From: Pseudomonadota bacterium
GTDB taxonomy: Bacteria; Pseudomonadota; Gammaproteobacteria; UBA11654
DNA: 5,467 nt
Assembly (NCBI GenBank): GCA_029979325.1
Contig: JAPOHS010000063.1
Coordinates: 1 to 5,467, forward strand
Reading direction: 5' to 3'
Shown here: in pieces, positions 1 through 5,221 of the stretch
How positions within the stretch are numbered: the first letter of the stretch is position 1
Layout of the letters: each line of letters opens with the position of its first letter
Notes under the pieces: generated by a model
What the model was told of the DNA's origin: nothing
Databases searched by the model: none
Seen by the model: only the letters and a program-made list of their open reading frames with translations
Program-made: the position numbers and the translations under genes

Positions 1-536
1 CCTGGAACCGCTACCTCTCCTCCGCCACCGGGTATGGTTAAGTAATAACCAGCCACTTTCATTCTTGGCCCAGGAGTTATTTTTGCATCTATCTCATCCC
101 TGAGTTTCTTATCCGTCCATGCAATATAAACGCCCACATCACGAACAGTAGTAAACCCAGCCATGAGTGTGATGCGTGCATTCTCTCTTCCAATCTTTAG
201 CTGCTCTTCTTGAGATATGGTGTAAAACTCGATTAGATCTCCTGATACATCCTCTGAAATATGCGTATGCATATCTATCAGCCCAGGCAAACAAAACTGA
301 TCGGATAGATCCAAACTGCTCTCTGAAAGATTCTTACTTACTGTGGCATATCTCGCTAACTCTTTTACCCTTCCAGAGTCCTGATCGACTTTGATTAAAG
401 CGTTTTTAAGCCAACTGCCAGACTCAGTATTCAACAAATGGCCACAGTAAATATCCGTAAGATTCTGAGAGTGCACAGAAGAGCTCAGAAAAATCAAAAA
501 AATAGACAGATATAAAATATTTTTGTCAGTGTTCAT
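1..536 (-). CDS. Exported metal-dependent amidohydrolase, N-terminal part (imidazolonepropionase/prolidase-like), cut by window edge
   Basis: Reading the minus strand from ATG at 536 gives 178 open codons that run off the left edge, so only the N-terminal part is present. Residues about 7-23 form a signal peptide (hydrophobic ILYLSIFLIFL, then a likely cut after VHS at residue 23). The amidohydrolase signature follows: CLPGLIDMHTH, with metal-binding H90-x-H92, then the strand GFTTVRDVG at 127-135 that is typical of imidazolonepropionase-like members. Near the edge, a Gly-rich stretch IPGGGGE (168-173) sits where several relatives have GGHGD. Family members are periplasmic or secreted TIM-barrel hydrolases that cleave amide or cyclic amide bonds using one or two metals; the substrate cannot be named here. 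The remaining metal ligands (Lys, His, His, Asp) lie outside the window. The gene is divergent from the operon starting at 595. An in-frame TTG at 548-546 has a better-placed ribosome site than the ATG and would add four residues. Confidence 0.9.
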   Translation of the reverse strand, partial: MNTDKNILYLSIFLIFLSSSVHSQNLTDIYCGHLLNTESGSWLKNALIKVDQDSGRVKELARYATVSKNLSESSLDLSDQFCLPGLIDMHTHISEDVSGDLIEFYTISQEEQLKIGRENARITLMAGFTTVRDVGVYIAWTDKKLRDEIDAKITPGPRMKVAGYYLTIPGGGGEVAVP

Positions 537-555
537 ATTTGAAAACAAAATTAAA

Positions 556-560
556 CCTCT
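556..560 (-). promoter_or_regulatory. Ribosome binding site AGAGG for the minus-strand amidohydrolase
   Basis: On the minus strand AGAGG (560-556) lies 7 nt before an in-frame TTG (548-546) but 19 nt before the ATG at 536. The spacing favours the TTG as the true start; the ATG would then be an internal codon four residues in. The signal peptide works with either start, so the sequence does not settle it. Confidence 0.45.
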
Positions 561-568
561 ACTCAGAA

Positions 569-574
569 ATTATA
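569..574 (-). promoter_or_regulatory. -10 element TATAAT of the minus-strand amidohydrolase
   Basis: A perfect TATAAT is read on the minus strand at 574-569, predicting a transcription start near 562, just upstream of the AGAGG ribosome site. No good -35 hexamer is seen at 16-18 nt (CATACC is the best at 17 nt), so the promoter may be weak or activator-dependent. It sits within 10 bp of the -10 element of the divergent operon. The surrounding alternating TA tract makes chance matches to TATAAT more likely. Confidence 0.45.
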
Positions 575-583
575 TATATGGAT

Positions 584-594
584 TACAATAGGGT
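584..594 (+). promoter_or_regulatory. -10 element TACAAT directly before the operon start, probable leaderless promoter
   Basis: TACAAT at 584-589 differs from the sigma-70 consensus at one base and ends 5 nt before the ATG at 595, so the predicted transcription start falls on or next to the start codon. No Shine-Dalgarno is usable (the GGG at 591-593 is 1 nt from the ATG), which fits a leaderless mRNA. No clear -35 is seen at 16-18 nt upstream. If TATATAT at 571-577 were the true -10 instead, the leader would be only about 11 nt. Confidence 0.5.
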
Positions 595-1542
595 ATGCAA
601 AAGTTACCAACCATCATAGCAACTTCTGTTGTCAGAGGCAGCCAACAAGGCGAAAGCCATGGAGGCATTTATCTTGTTGATTTTCAAAAACAAGAAGCAA
701 GCATGGTCGTGGACTGGGATGATTCCGGGATTGACTTCACAGGCAGAGGCTGGGATCGAGGGCTGAGGGGCATTGAATTCAGAACTGATGAAATATTTAT
801 TGCAGCAAGCGATGAGATATTTGTCTATGACCAGAATTTTCAAGTAAAAAGATCCTATAAAAATAGATTCTTGAAACATGCACATGAAATCAATCGATTT
901 GAAAACTTACTTTTCATTACTTCTACAGGATTTGACTCAATCCTTGTCTTTGATCTCGATCGAGATGAATTCACTCGTGGATTGCACCTTCGAAAAACCC
1001 AAGAAGGATGGAAATCACAACTCTATGATCCAAAAACAGAGGATGGACCTGAGCCCGGAAACAATCTTCATCTCAACAATGTGCGATGCTCGAAAAGAGG
1101 CTTATTTGTGAGCGGATTGCGAACCAATGCCTTGATCAGAATGGACAGTGATTTGAACCCATCAGAATTCTGTAGCTTGCCTGAGGGGACACACAATTCC
1201 AGACCATTCAAAGACGGCGTTCTTTTCAATGATACGCAAAGCAATTGCGTGCGTTGGGTGAAAAGAGATGGTTCGGAGGTCAATTTCAGAGTGCCGCTGT
1301 TCCCAGAAGAAGAGTTGACCCATCGAGATTTTGATGACAGTCGTGTGGCAAGGCAAGGATTTGCAAGAGGACTGTGCGTCATTGATGAAAATCACATTGC
1401 GATGGGTTCATCGCCCTCCTCAATTTCATTGTTTAATCTTGAAACCGAGGAACGTGTGGGAAGCGTCAATTTAAGCATGGATATTCGAAATGCCATTCAT
1501 GGCATGGAGGTTTGGCCATATGAAAGGTTACTGGATAGTTAG
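595..1542 (+). CDS. Cytoplasmic six-bladed beta-propeller protein, TIGR03032/DUF4915-like
   Basis: 315 residues without a signal peptide, so probably cytoplasmic. The start is fixed because an in-frame TAG lies at 589-591 and ATG 595 is the only candidate upstream of the first strand. The protein is built of repeated beta blades. Each inner strand begins with a basic residue followed by a small hydrophobic motif: RGIEF (58-62), HEINRF (97-102), HLNNVRC (159-165), HNSRPF (200-205), RGLCVI (258-263) and HGMEVW (302-307). Between these lie strand pairs such as LLFITSTGFDSILVFD (105-120) and VLFNDTQSNCVRWV (209-222). From memory, the order HLNxV, HNSRP, GFxRGL resembles TIGR03032-type proteins (HLNGL, PHSPR, GFTRGL), whose function is not established. 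The ring of four His and two Arg at the predicted propeller axis could bind metal or an anionic ligand, which is inference. It is the first gene of the operon and overlaps the DUF1330 gene by 23 nt. Confidence 0.8.
   Translation: MQKLPTIIATSVVRGSQQGESHGGIYLVDFQKQEASMVVDWDDSGIDFTGRGWDRGLRGIEFRTDEIFIAASDEIFVYDQNFQVKRSYKNRFLKHAHEINRFENLLFITSTGFDSILVFDLDRDEFTRGLHLRKTQEGWKSQLYDPKTEDGPEPGNNLHLNNVRCSKRGLFVSGLRTNALIRMDSDLNPSEFCSLPEGTHNSRPFKDGVLFNDTQSNCVRWVKRDGSEVNFRVPLFPEEELTHRDFDDSRVARQGFARGLCVIDENHIAMGSSPSSISLFNLETEERVGSVNLSMDIRNAIHGMEVWPYERLLDS
953..966. repeat. Perfect 14-bp palindrome ATCTCGATCGAGAT inside the propeller gene
   Basis: The 14 bases are identical to their reverse complement and encode the DLDRDE stretch around residues 120-125 of the propeller protein. 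It lies well inside coding sequence, with no promoter-like sequence beside it. It may be a chance product of Asp/Glu/Arg codons. Confidence 0.5.
1506..1510 (+). promoter_or_regulatory. Ribosome binding site GGAGG that fixes the DUF1330 start
   Basis: GGAGG ends 9 nt before ATG 1520 and lies inside the 3' end of the propeller gene. It selects 1520 over the upstream in-frame ATG at 1490. That choice also matches the family N-terminus MKGYWIVR. Confidence 0.8.
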
Positions 1543-1804
1543 ATGTGAATATCATGATCCAGCAGCCTTTGAATTGTATGCAAAGGCCGCAACGGAGATC
1601 GTTGCTAAAAACGATGGAAAGTTCTTGGTCAGGGGTGGACAACAAACCAATAAAGAAAATGCCAAGCTTGAAAGAACGGTATTGGTTGAATTTCCAAGTT
1701 TTGAAATTGCTGAAGCAGTCTATGCAGGCTCGGAATATCAAGCAGCATTGAAACACATAAACAATTGCTCGGTCAGAGACTTTGTCATTTCGGAGGGAAT
1801 ATGA
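1520..1804 (+). CDS. DUF1330 family protein (dimeric alpha-beta barrel fold)
   Basis: 94 residues, the usual length for DUF1330. Family hallmarks are the N-terminal MKGYWIVR, a DPxAFxxYxKAA helix (residues about 14-24), KFLVRGG at about 34-40, RTVLVEFPSFEIA in the middle, YAGSEYQAAL, and the terminal RDFVISEG. These proteins adopt a small ferredoxin-like fold and usually dimerise. They are cytoplasmic and their biochemical function is unknown for most members. The start at 1520 is chosen from GGAGG at 1506-1510 and from family alignment; an in-frame ATG at 1490 would add ten residues not seen in relatives. It overlaps the end of the propeller gene by 23 nt, and its TGA overlaps the next ATG (ATGA at 1801-1804), so translation is probably coupled on both sides. 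Cytoplasmic location groups it functionally with the propeller rather than with the exported products downstream. Confidence 0.92.
   Translation: MKGYWIVRCEYHDPAAFELYAKAATEIVAKNDGKFLVRGGQQTNKENAKLERTVLVEFPSFEIAEAVYAGSEYQAALKHINNCSVRDFVISEGI
1792..1797 (+). promoter_or_regulatory. Ribosome binding site GGAGGG for the second amidohydrolase
   Basis: GGAGGG lies 3 nt before ATG 1801 (4 nt if GGAGG is counted), which is a little close but strong. It supports 1801 as the start, rather than the in-frame ATG at 1765 inside the DUF1330 gene. The signal peptide begins directly at 1801. Confidence 0.65.
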
Positions 1805-3204
1805 AAAATGGGATGAGATTTTTGACGTTACTGATTGGCCTTCAATTTATCTCTTCAGAGGCAGGAATCGTGATTGAAAATATCGCCGTCATTGATGCAA
1901 AGAACGAGGTGAGAAATGAACAAACGGTTTACATTGAAAATGGCTTAATACAATCCATTGGGCCGGCTTCAAATTCATCCATTGAAAATACTGATGCTGG
2001 TCTTCGGCGCATAGATGGTACAGGTAAATTCCTGATTCCAGGCTTATGGGACGCACATGTACACCTCACCTTTATCCCTGAGATCGATCACAAAACACAT
2101 TTTGATCTTTATTTAAAAAATGGTGTAACCAGCATCAGAGATACAGGCGCTATCATGAAAGATTTGCAGCCCTCATTGGAATACATCAAAGACAACCCAA
2201 ATACCACGCCAAGGCTTTTTTATGCGGGTCCATTGATTGATGGTGCAGACAGGGTCTATAAAGGAATGGAACCTGGGTTCCCGAATTTATCAATTGGCAT
2301 CGATGAAAATTCGAACATACGTGGCGTGGTGGATGCGCTCATTGCAGAAGGAGTCACATTTCTAAAATCATATGAAATGCTGACAAGGGACACGTATTTG
2401 GAGTTATTACAAGTGGCAAAAGAAAATGGCTTGAGAGTGACAGGCCATGTGCCCCTCAGCATTGACCTTGAAGAGGCAATAGAAGCTGGGCTTGGTGGCA
2501 TGCAACATGTCAGAAATATGGACCTGGCTTGTGCCAAAGATGCCGATAATCTTTTACAAGAGAGACAATCCGATCTGGAGAATGAAGAAAAAATTGCAGG
2601 TTCAGCGCTTCGAACGCATATTCATTCAACTCAAAGATACTACGCCATTGACAATACCGATGATGAACGCTGTCTTCGCATCATCAAAAAACTCGCTGCC
2701 TATGGTGTTTTTCAAACGCCCACTCTGACCATCAATACCTTTGATTCGAGACGATTCTATGCGGATCCAAAATGGCGAGAAACCTATGAAGATCTGCCCG
2801 AAGCTGCAAAACAAGATTGGATGGATGGATCATTGAAGCTCGCTGCTGTTGATGCCACAGAAAATGCTCTGAAATTTGATGCTTGGAGTTTGTCACTGGT
2901 GAATCGAATGCATGAAGAAGGTGTAAAAATCATTGCGGGCACCGATACACCCATTGGATACCTCACACCAGGATACAGCCTGCATAAAGAACTCGAACTT
3001 CTCTCTGAGGCCGGATTATCAAACATCGATGTGCTGAGATCGGCAACAATCTCCCCGGCAGAGTTTTTTGGTCTGGAGGATCAAATGGGAACAATTGAAG
3101 TTGGGAAATTGGCTGATTTGGTGATCCTAAATCAAAATCCAATCGAATCCATCTCCAACACAAAAGATATTCATTTGGTGATTGCCAAAGGAGAAATTCA
3201 ATGA
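1801..3204 (+). CDS. Exported metal-dependent amidohydrolase, imidazolonepropionase-like
   Basis: 467 residues from ATG 1801, a full-length member of the amidohydrolase superfamily. Residues 1-21 are a signal peptide (MKNGMRF, then LTLLIGLQFISSEA), so the enzyme acts in the periplasm or outside. A small N-terminal beta-sandwich holds IENIAVIDAKNEV and GKFLIPGLWDAHVH. Candidate metal ligands are H86 and H88 (HVH), K189 in FLKSYE (a possible carboxylated Lys), H216 in TGHVP, H236 in MQHVR and D382 in AGTDTP. GVTSIRDTG (about 108-116) and the C-terminal GTIEVGKLADLVILNQNP are typical of the family. Cysteines at 244 and 291 flank a helical insertion and could form a disulfide in the periplasm. 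Relatives hydrolyse dipeptides (Xaa-Pro type) or cyclic amides; the substrate here is not determinable. All catalytic positions appear intact. ATGA overlaps join it to both neighbours. Confidence 0.93.
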   Translation: MKNGMRFLTLLIGLQFISSEAGIVIENIAVIDAKNEVRNEQTVYIENGLIQSIGPASNSSIENTDAGLRRIDGTGKFLIPGLWDAHVHLTFIPEIDHKTHFDLYLKNGVTSIRDTGAIMKDLQPSLEYIKDNPNTTPRLFYAGPLIDGADRVYKGMEPGFPNLSIGIDENSNIRGVVDALIAEGVTFLKSYEMLTRDTYLELLQVAKENGLRVTGHVPLSIDLEEAIEAGLGGMQHVRNMDLACAKDADNLLQERQSDLENEEKIAGSALRTHIHSTQRYYAIDNTDDERCLRIIKKLAAYGVFQTPTLTINTFDSRRFYADPKWRETYEDLPEAAKQDWMDGSLKLAAVDATENALKFDAWSLSLVNRMHEEGVKIIAGTDTPIGYLTPGYSLHKELELLSEAGLSNIDVLRSATISPAEFFGLEDQMGTIEVGKLADLVILNQNPIESISNTKDIHLVIAKGEIQ

Positions 3205-3581
3205 AGAAAATGAGCAATGATCAAATCAAAAGAAATACTTCATTCATTGTTTTCATCATCCTATTGATCGTTTCATTTTTTATTTTTAATCCAGCATGGG
3301 GTAACACTGATAATGAGAAAAAAGACGAAAAGTATTGCTGGGTGAGTGGCAAAAATTTTCATGATCTAAAGGATGCAATCAAAAAAAATTGTAAAACTGG
3401 AGACCTCCTTTGGGTGATATCAAATGGGGAGTCAATCAATGCTTGGAATATTGAACAAACGATCGGACAATATTGCGATTTTAAGTCACAAATCATCAGA
3501 GGGACCAGAGCAGATGGGAGCGAATATCTGCAATGCATACTCCTTGATGAAAAATCTAGAAAAAGGAGAGTAAAACAATGA
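3201..3581 (+). CDS. Small exported or membrane-anchored four-cysteine protein of unknown function
   Basis: 126 residues. Residues 14-30 are strongly hydrophobic (FIVFIILLIVSFFIF) after a basic N-terminus, followed by PAWG-N, which could be a signal peptidase site after residue 34 or leave an uncleaved anchor. The mature part contains exactly four cysteines (46, 64, 92, 112), spaced 18, 28 and 20 residues apart. It also has a DLKDAIKKNCKTGDLLWV segment, a YCDF motif at 91-94, and a basic tail RKRRVKQ. Paired cysteines in the periplasm suggest two disulfides. The shape resembles small uncharacterised secreted proteins of aquatic gammaproteobacteria, but I do not recognise a named family. GGAG at 3190-3193, 7 nt before ATG 3201, supports this start over ATG 3210. 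The gene overlaps both neighbours by 4 nt (ATGA), which ties its expression to the amidohydrolase and the barrel protein. Confidence 0.85.
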   Translation: MKKMSNDQIKRNTSFIVFIILLIVSFFIFNPAWGNTDNEKKDEKYCWVSGKNFHDLKDAIKKNCKTGDLLWVISNGESINAWNIEQTIGQYCDFKSQIIRGTRADGSEYLQCILLDEKSRKRRVKQ

Positions 3582-4720
3582 GGAAGACTTGCCTGTTTGT
3601 GGTCATTATTTTGATATCAATTAATCTTTCTGCCGATGAAAATGAACATGATCATTCGACAGATGACCATTCGATGGACCACTCAACAATGGATCATTCA
3701 ATGATGAATCATGAGGGAATGCATGGTGACGAAATGGATCATTCCATGCATCATGGCGCACATCAATCGCCGATAGGCGTGATGGGAAGCCAAGTCCATG
3801 AAAAGGGTCATTTCATGCTCTCAATCAGACAAATGAGAATGAGCATGAAAGGCAACAGCGATGATGGCGATTCATTGACAGATAGTGAAATCATCAATCT
3901 GCCCAATCCTTATCCGATGATGGGGATGCCACCTAAACTGAGTGTCGTGCCCCAAGAAATGGACATGGATATGACCATGATCGGTGGCATGTATGGATTG
4001 AGTGATCGTCAAACACTGATGTTCATGGCAATGTATGTGGAGAAAGATATGACCTTATCTACATATGCTCCCATGATGCAAAGAAATCTTTTGGGAAACT
4101 TTAATACCAATACAAGTGGCCTCTCAAGCATTTCTCTATCAAGTCTGATTAAACTCCAAGAAAGCGATGGCTATCAAATGAGTGCCCAAATCGGAATTGA
4201 GAAATCAATCGGTGACAATGATGAAACTGGGAATGTATTGACACCAATGAATATGACCAAAGAGATGATTCTTCCATACTCTATGCAGATTGGAGATGAA
4301 TCCACTTCTTTCATTGCAGGATTGAATGTCACAAAAAATTCAGATGACTGGTCGTATGGTGGACAAATCACATTTAAAAGCATCATCAATGACAAGGACT
4401 GGAATTTTGGAGACAGTCTCAGTCTGAATGGTTGGGCAGGAAAAAGTTTGAGCGATACGCTCTGGGGCTCTGTTCGATTATCTTATTCAGACATCGATTC
4501 TATCGATGGAAGAGATATGAGAATCATGGCTCCGGTACAAACTGCGAACCCGAAAAACTATGGCGGATCAAGCTTTAAGTTGTCCTTGGGATTAGACAAA
4601 ACTTTAACAAATGGAGACAGTCTGGGACTGGAGCTCACAGTTCCATTCGAGCAAAAACTCAATGGTCCACAGATGGAAGAAGATTTAACATTGACCATTG
4701 GTTATAAAAAAGGTTTTTAA
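3578..4720 (+). CDS. Outer-membrane beta-barrel protein with His/Met-rich N-terminal metal-binding region
   Basis: 380 residues with a signal peptide (MRKTCLFVVIILISINLSA, cut near residue 19). Residues 24-62 form a low-complexity zone of DHSM/DHST/NHEGM units with 11 His and 7 Met, resembling the metal-binding N-termini of copper-resistance outer-membrane proteins such as PcoB/CopB. The rest shows alternating hydrophobic strands and tight turns (HFMLSIRQMRMSM, TMIGGMYGLSDRQTLMFMAMY, SISLSSLIKL, SFKLSLGLD, SLGLELTVPF, TLTIGYKKGF) and ends in Phe, the usual barrel assembly signal. The pattern GHFMLSIRQMRM ... EMDMDMTMIGGMYGLSDRQTLMFM matches, from memory, a proteobacterial family often annotated only as transporter or hypothetical protein. 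Metal binding at the cell surface or periplasmic face is inferred from composition. GGAG at 3565-3568 precedes ATG 3578 by 9 nt. It is the last gene of the operon; no convincing hairpin terminator follows. Confidence 0.88.
   Translation: MRKTCLFVVIILISINLSADENEHDHSTDDHSMDHSTMDHSMMNHEGMHGDEMDHSMHHGAHQSPIGVMGSQVHEKGHFMLSIRQMRMSMKGNSDDGDSLTDSEIINLPNPYPMMGMPPKLSVVPQEMDMDMTMIGGMYGLSDRQTLMFMAMYVEKDMTLSTYAPMMQRNLLGNFNTNTSGLSSISLSSLIKLQESDGYQMSAQIGIEKSIGDNDETGNVLTPMNMTKEMILPYSMQIGDESTSFIAGLNVTKNSDDWSYGGQITFKSIINDKDWNFGDSLSLNGWAGKSLSDTLWGSVRLSYSDIDSIDGRDMRIMAPVQTANPKNYGGSSFKLSLGLDKTLTNGDSLGLELTVPFEQKLNGPQMEEDLTLTIGYKKGF
3647..3763 (+). repeat. Imperfect tandem repeats encoding the His/Met-rich segment
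   Basis: The DNA carries about eight degenerate copies of a GAYCAYTCNATG-like unit, which encodes D-H-S-M or a close variant, with spacing of 9-18 nt. Such codon repeats can expand or contract by slippage, so repeat number may vary among strains. Third-position differences between copies suggest the array is old or maintained by selection. Confidence 0.75.
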
Positions 4721-4728
4721 ATCCATTG

Positions 4729-4742
4729 CACAATAATTTGTG
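4729..4742. promoter_or_regulatory. Inverted repeat CACAA-TAAT-TTGTG overlapping the second promoter, possible operator
   Basis: Perfect 5-bp arms separated by 4 nt, lying immediately at the putative -35 region (TTGTGA, 4738-4743) of the promoter before 4772. A dimeric repressor or activator could bind here. The arms do not match the CRP or FNR consensus. As a hairpin it is too weak and too far from the T-run at 4752-4757 to be a convincing terminator for the upstream operon. Confidence 0.35.
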
Positions 4743-4765
4743 AAATAAGCGTTTTTTGTTAATCT
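4738..4765 (+). promoter_or_regulatory. Sigma-70-like promoter of the SnoaL-like/thioredoxin operon, probable leaderless
   Basis: TTGTGA (4738-4743, four of six to consensus) and TAATCT (4760-4765) are separated by 16 nt. The predicted start is about 4771-4772, on the ATG itself. The only purine-rich stretch before the ATG, AGGG at 4767-4770, is 1 nt away and too close for normal Shine-Dalgarno pairing. An in-frame TAA at 4760-4762 excludes a longer protein. This gap also ends the preceding operon, without an evident terminator. Confidence 0.55.
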
Positions 4766-4771
4766 CAGGGT

Positions 4772-5221
4772 ATGAAAAAATTTACCTGTGCCCTTACGCT
4801 ACTCATCTGTCTGAATGCTTACTCTTATGAAGTTTCGGAAGAAACAGCGATCGCAAAAATTGAGGAGTTCTTCTATCTTTTGGATATTGAGAGATATGAT
4901 AGGGAAGAATTTTCGAATGTTGTTACCGAAGATTTTCAAATCTTTGAAGATGGATTGGATCTTGATCTCGACTCATTCCATCAATTCGTAACTGAAGCAA
5001 CAAGCAGCATTATTGAAACTGAGTGGACACTGTCAGATTTTAAAGTGACGCTTGGAACCGATTCTGCTCATGTCTCATATTACAACAAAGGCATATTCAA
5101 AACTGCTGATGGTGAATCTGTTCATTCTTTCTGGATGGAAAGTGTTTTTTTAGTCATTGAGGAAGGAGAACTGAAAGTCCAGTTCCTTCAATCCGACATC
5201 GTTGAACGTGAAATCAAATAA
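4772..5221 (+). CDS. Exported SnoaL/NTF2-like protein of unknown function
   Basis: 149 residues. Residues 1-18 are a signal peptide (MKKFTCALTLLICLNAYS, A-x-S cut), so the protein is periplasmic or secreted. The mature part has the SnoaL/DUF4440-type layout: an opening helix ETAIAKIEEFFYLLDIERYD, a short segment VTEDFQIFEDG, a second helix DSFHQFVTEATSSI, then four beta strands (TEWTLSDFKVTLGTDSAHVSYYNKGIF, HSFWMESVFLVIEEGELKVQFLQSDIVE). In this cone-shaped fold the pocket binds small ligands or serves as a scaffold; the sequence does not say which. The protein is strongly acidic. ATG 4772 is the only possible start before the signal peptide, because a stop lies three codons upstream. Its TAA overlaps the ATG of the thioredoxin-like gene (TAATG), so the two are probably translated together. 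Confidence 0.82.
   Translation: MKKFTCALTLLICLNAYSYEVSEETAIAKIEEFFYLLDIERYDREEFSNVVTEDFQIFEDGLDLDLDSFHQFVTEATSSIIETEWTLSDFKVTLGTDSAHVSYYNKGIFKTADGESVHSFWMESVFLVIEEGELKVQFLQSDIVEREIK

Noticed and set aside
176..394. Plus-strand open frame of 72 codons
   Set aside because: It lies wholly antisense to the exported amidohydrolase on the minus strand, whose signal peptide and HxH motif are clear. It has no ribosome site and no recognisable protein features.
570..579. Alternating TA tract as a microsatellite or an attachment site
   Set aside because: It is about ten bases long, lies in a promoter region and has no partner copy or integrase gene nearby. AT-rich promoter melting explains it.
1068..1395. 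Overlapping minus-strand open frames of 104 and 77 codons opposite the propeller gene
   Set aside because: The plus-strand frame shows regular blade motifs throughout this stretch. The antisense frames have no ribosome site or family resemblance.
1490..1519. Longer start for the DUF1330 gene at ATG 1490
   Set aside because: The extra ten residues are not typical of the family, and GGAGG at 1506-1510 is placed for ATG 1520.
1765..1800. Longer start for the second amidohydrolase at ATG 1765
   Set aside because: It would put twelve residues ahead of a signal peptide that begins naturally at 1801. The GGAGGG site and ATGA overlap support 1801.
3645..3765. CRISPR-like array
   Set aside because: The repeats are short, degenerate, in frame, and encode the His/Met-rich protein segment. 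There are no spacers of constant length.
4700..4760. Intrinsic terminator after the outer-membrane barrel gene
   Set aside because: The AAAAA-AGG-TTTTT stretch near the stop codon and the CACAA/TTGTG repeat give only weak stems, and the T-run at 4752-4757 does not directly follow a stem. Read-through or Rho-dependent ending is equally possible.
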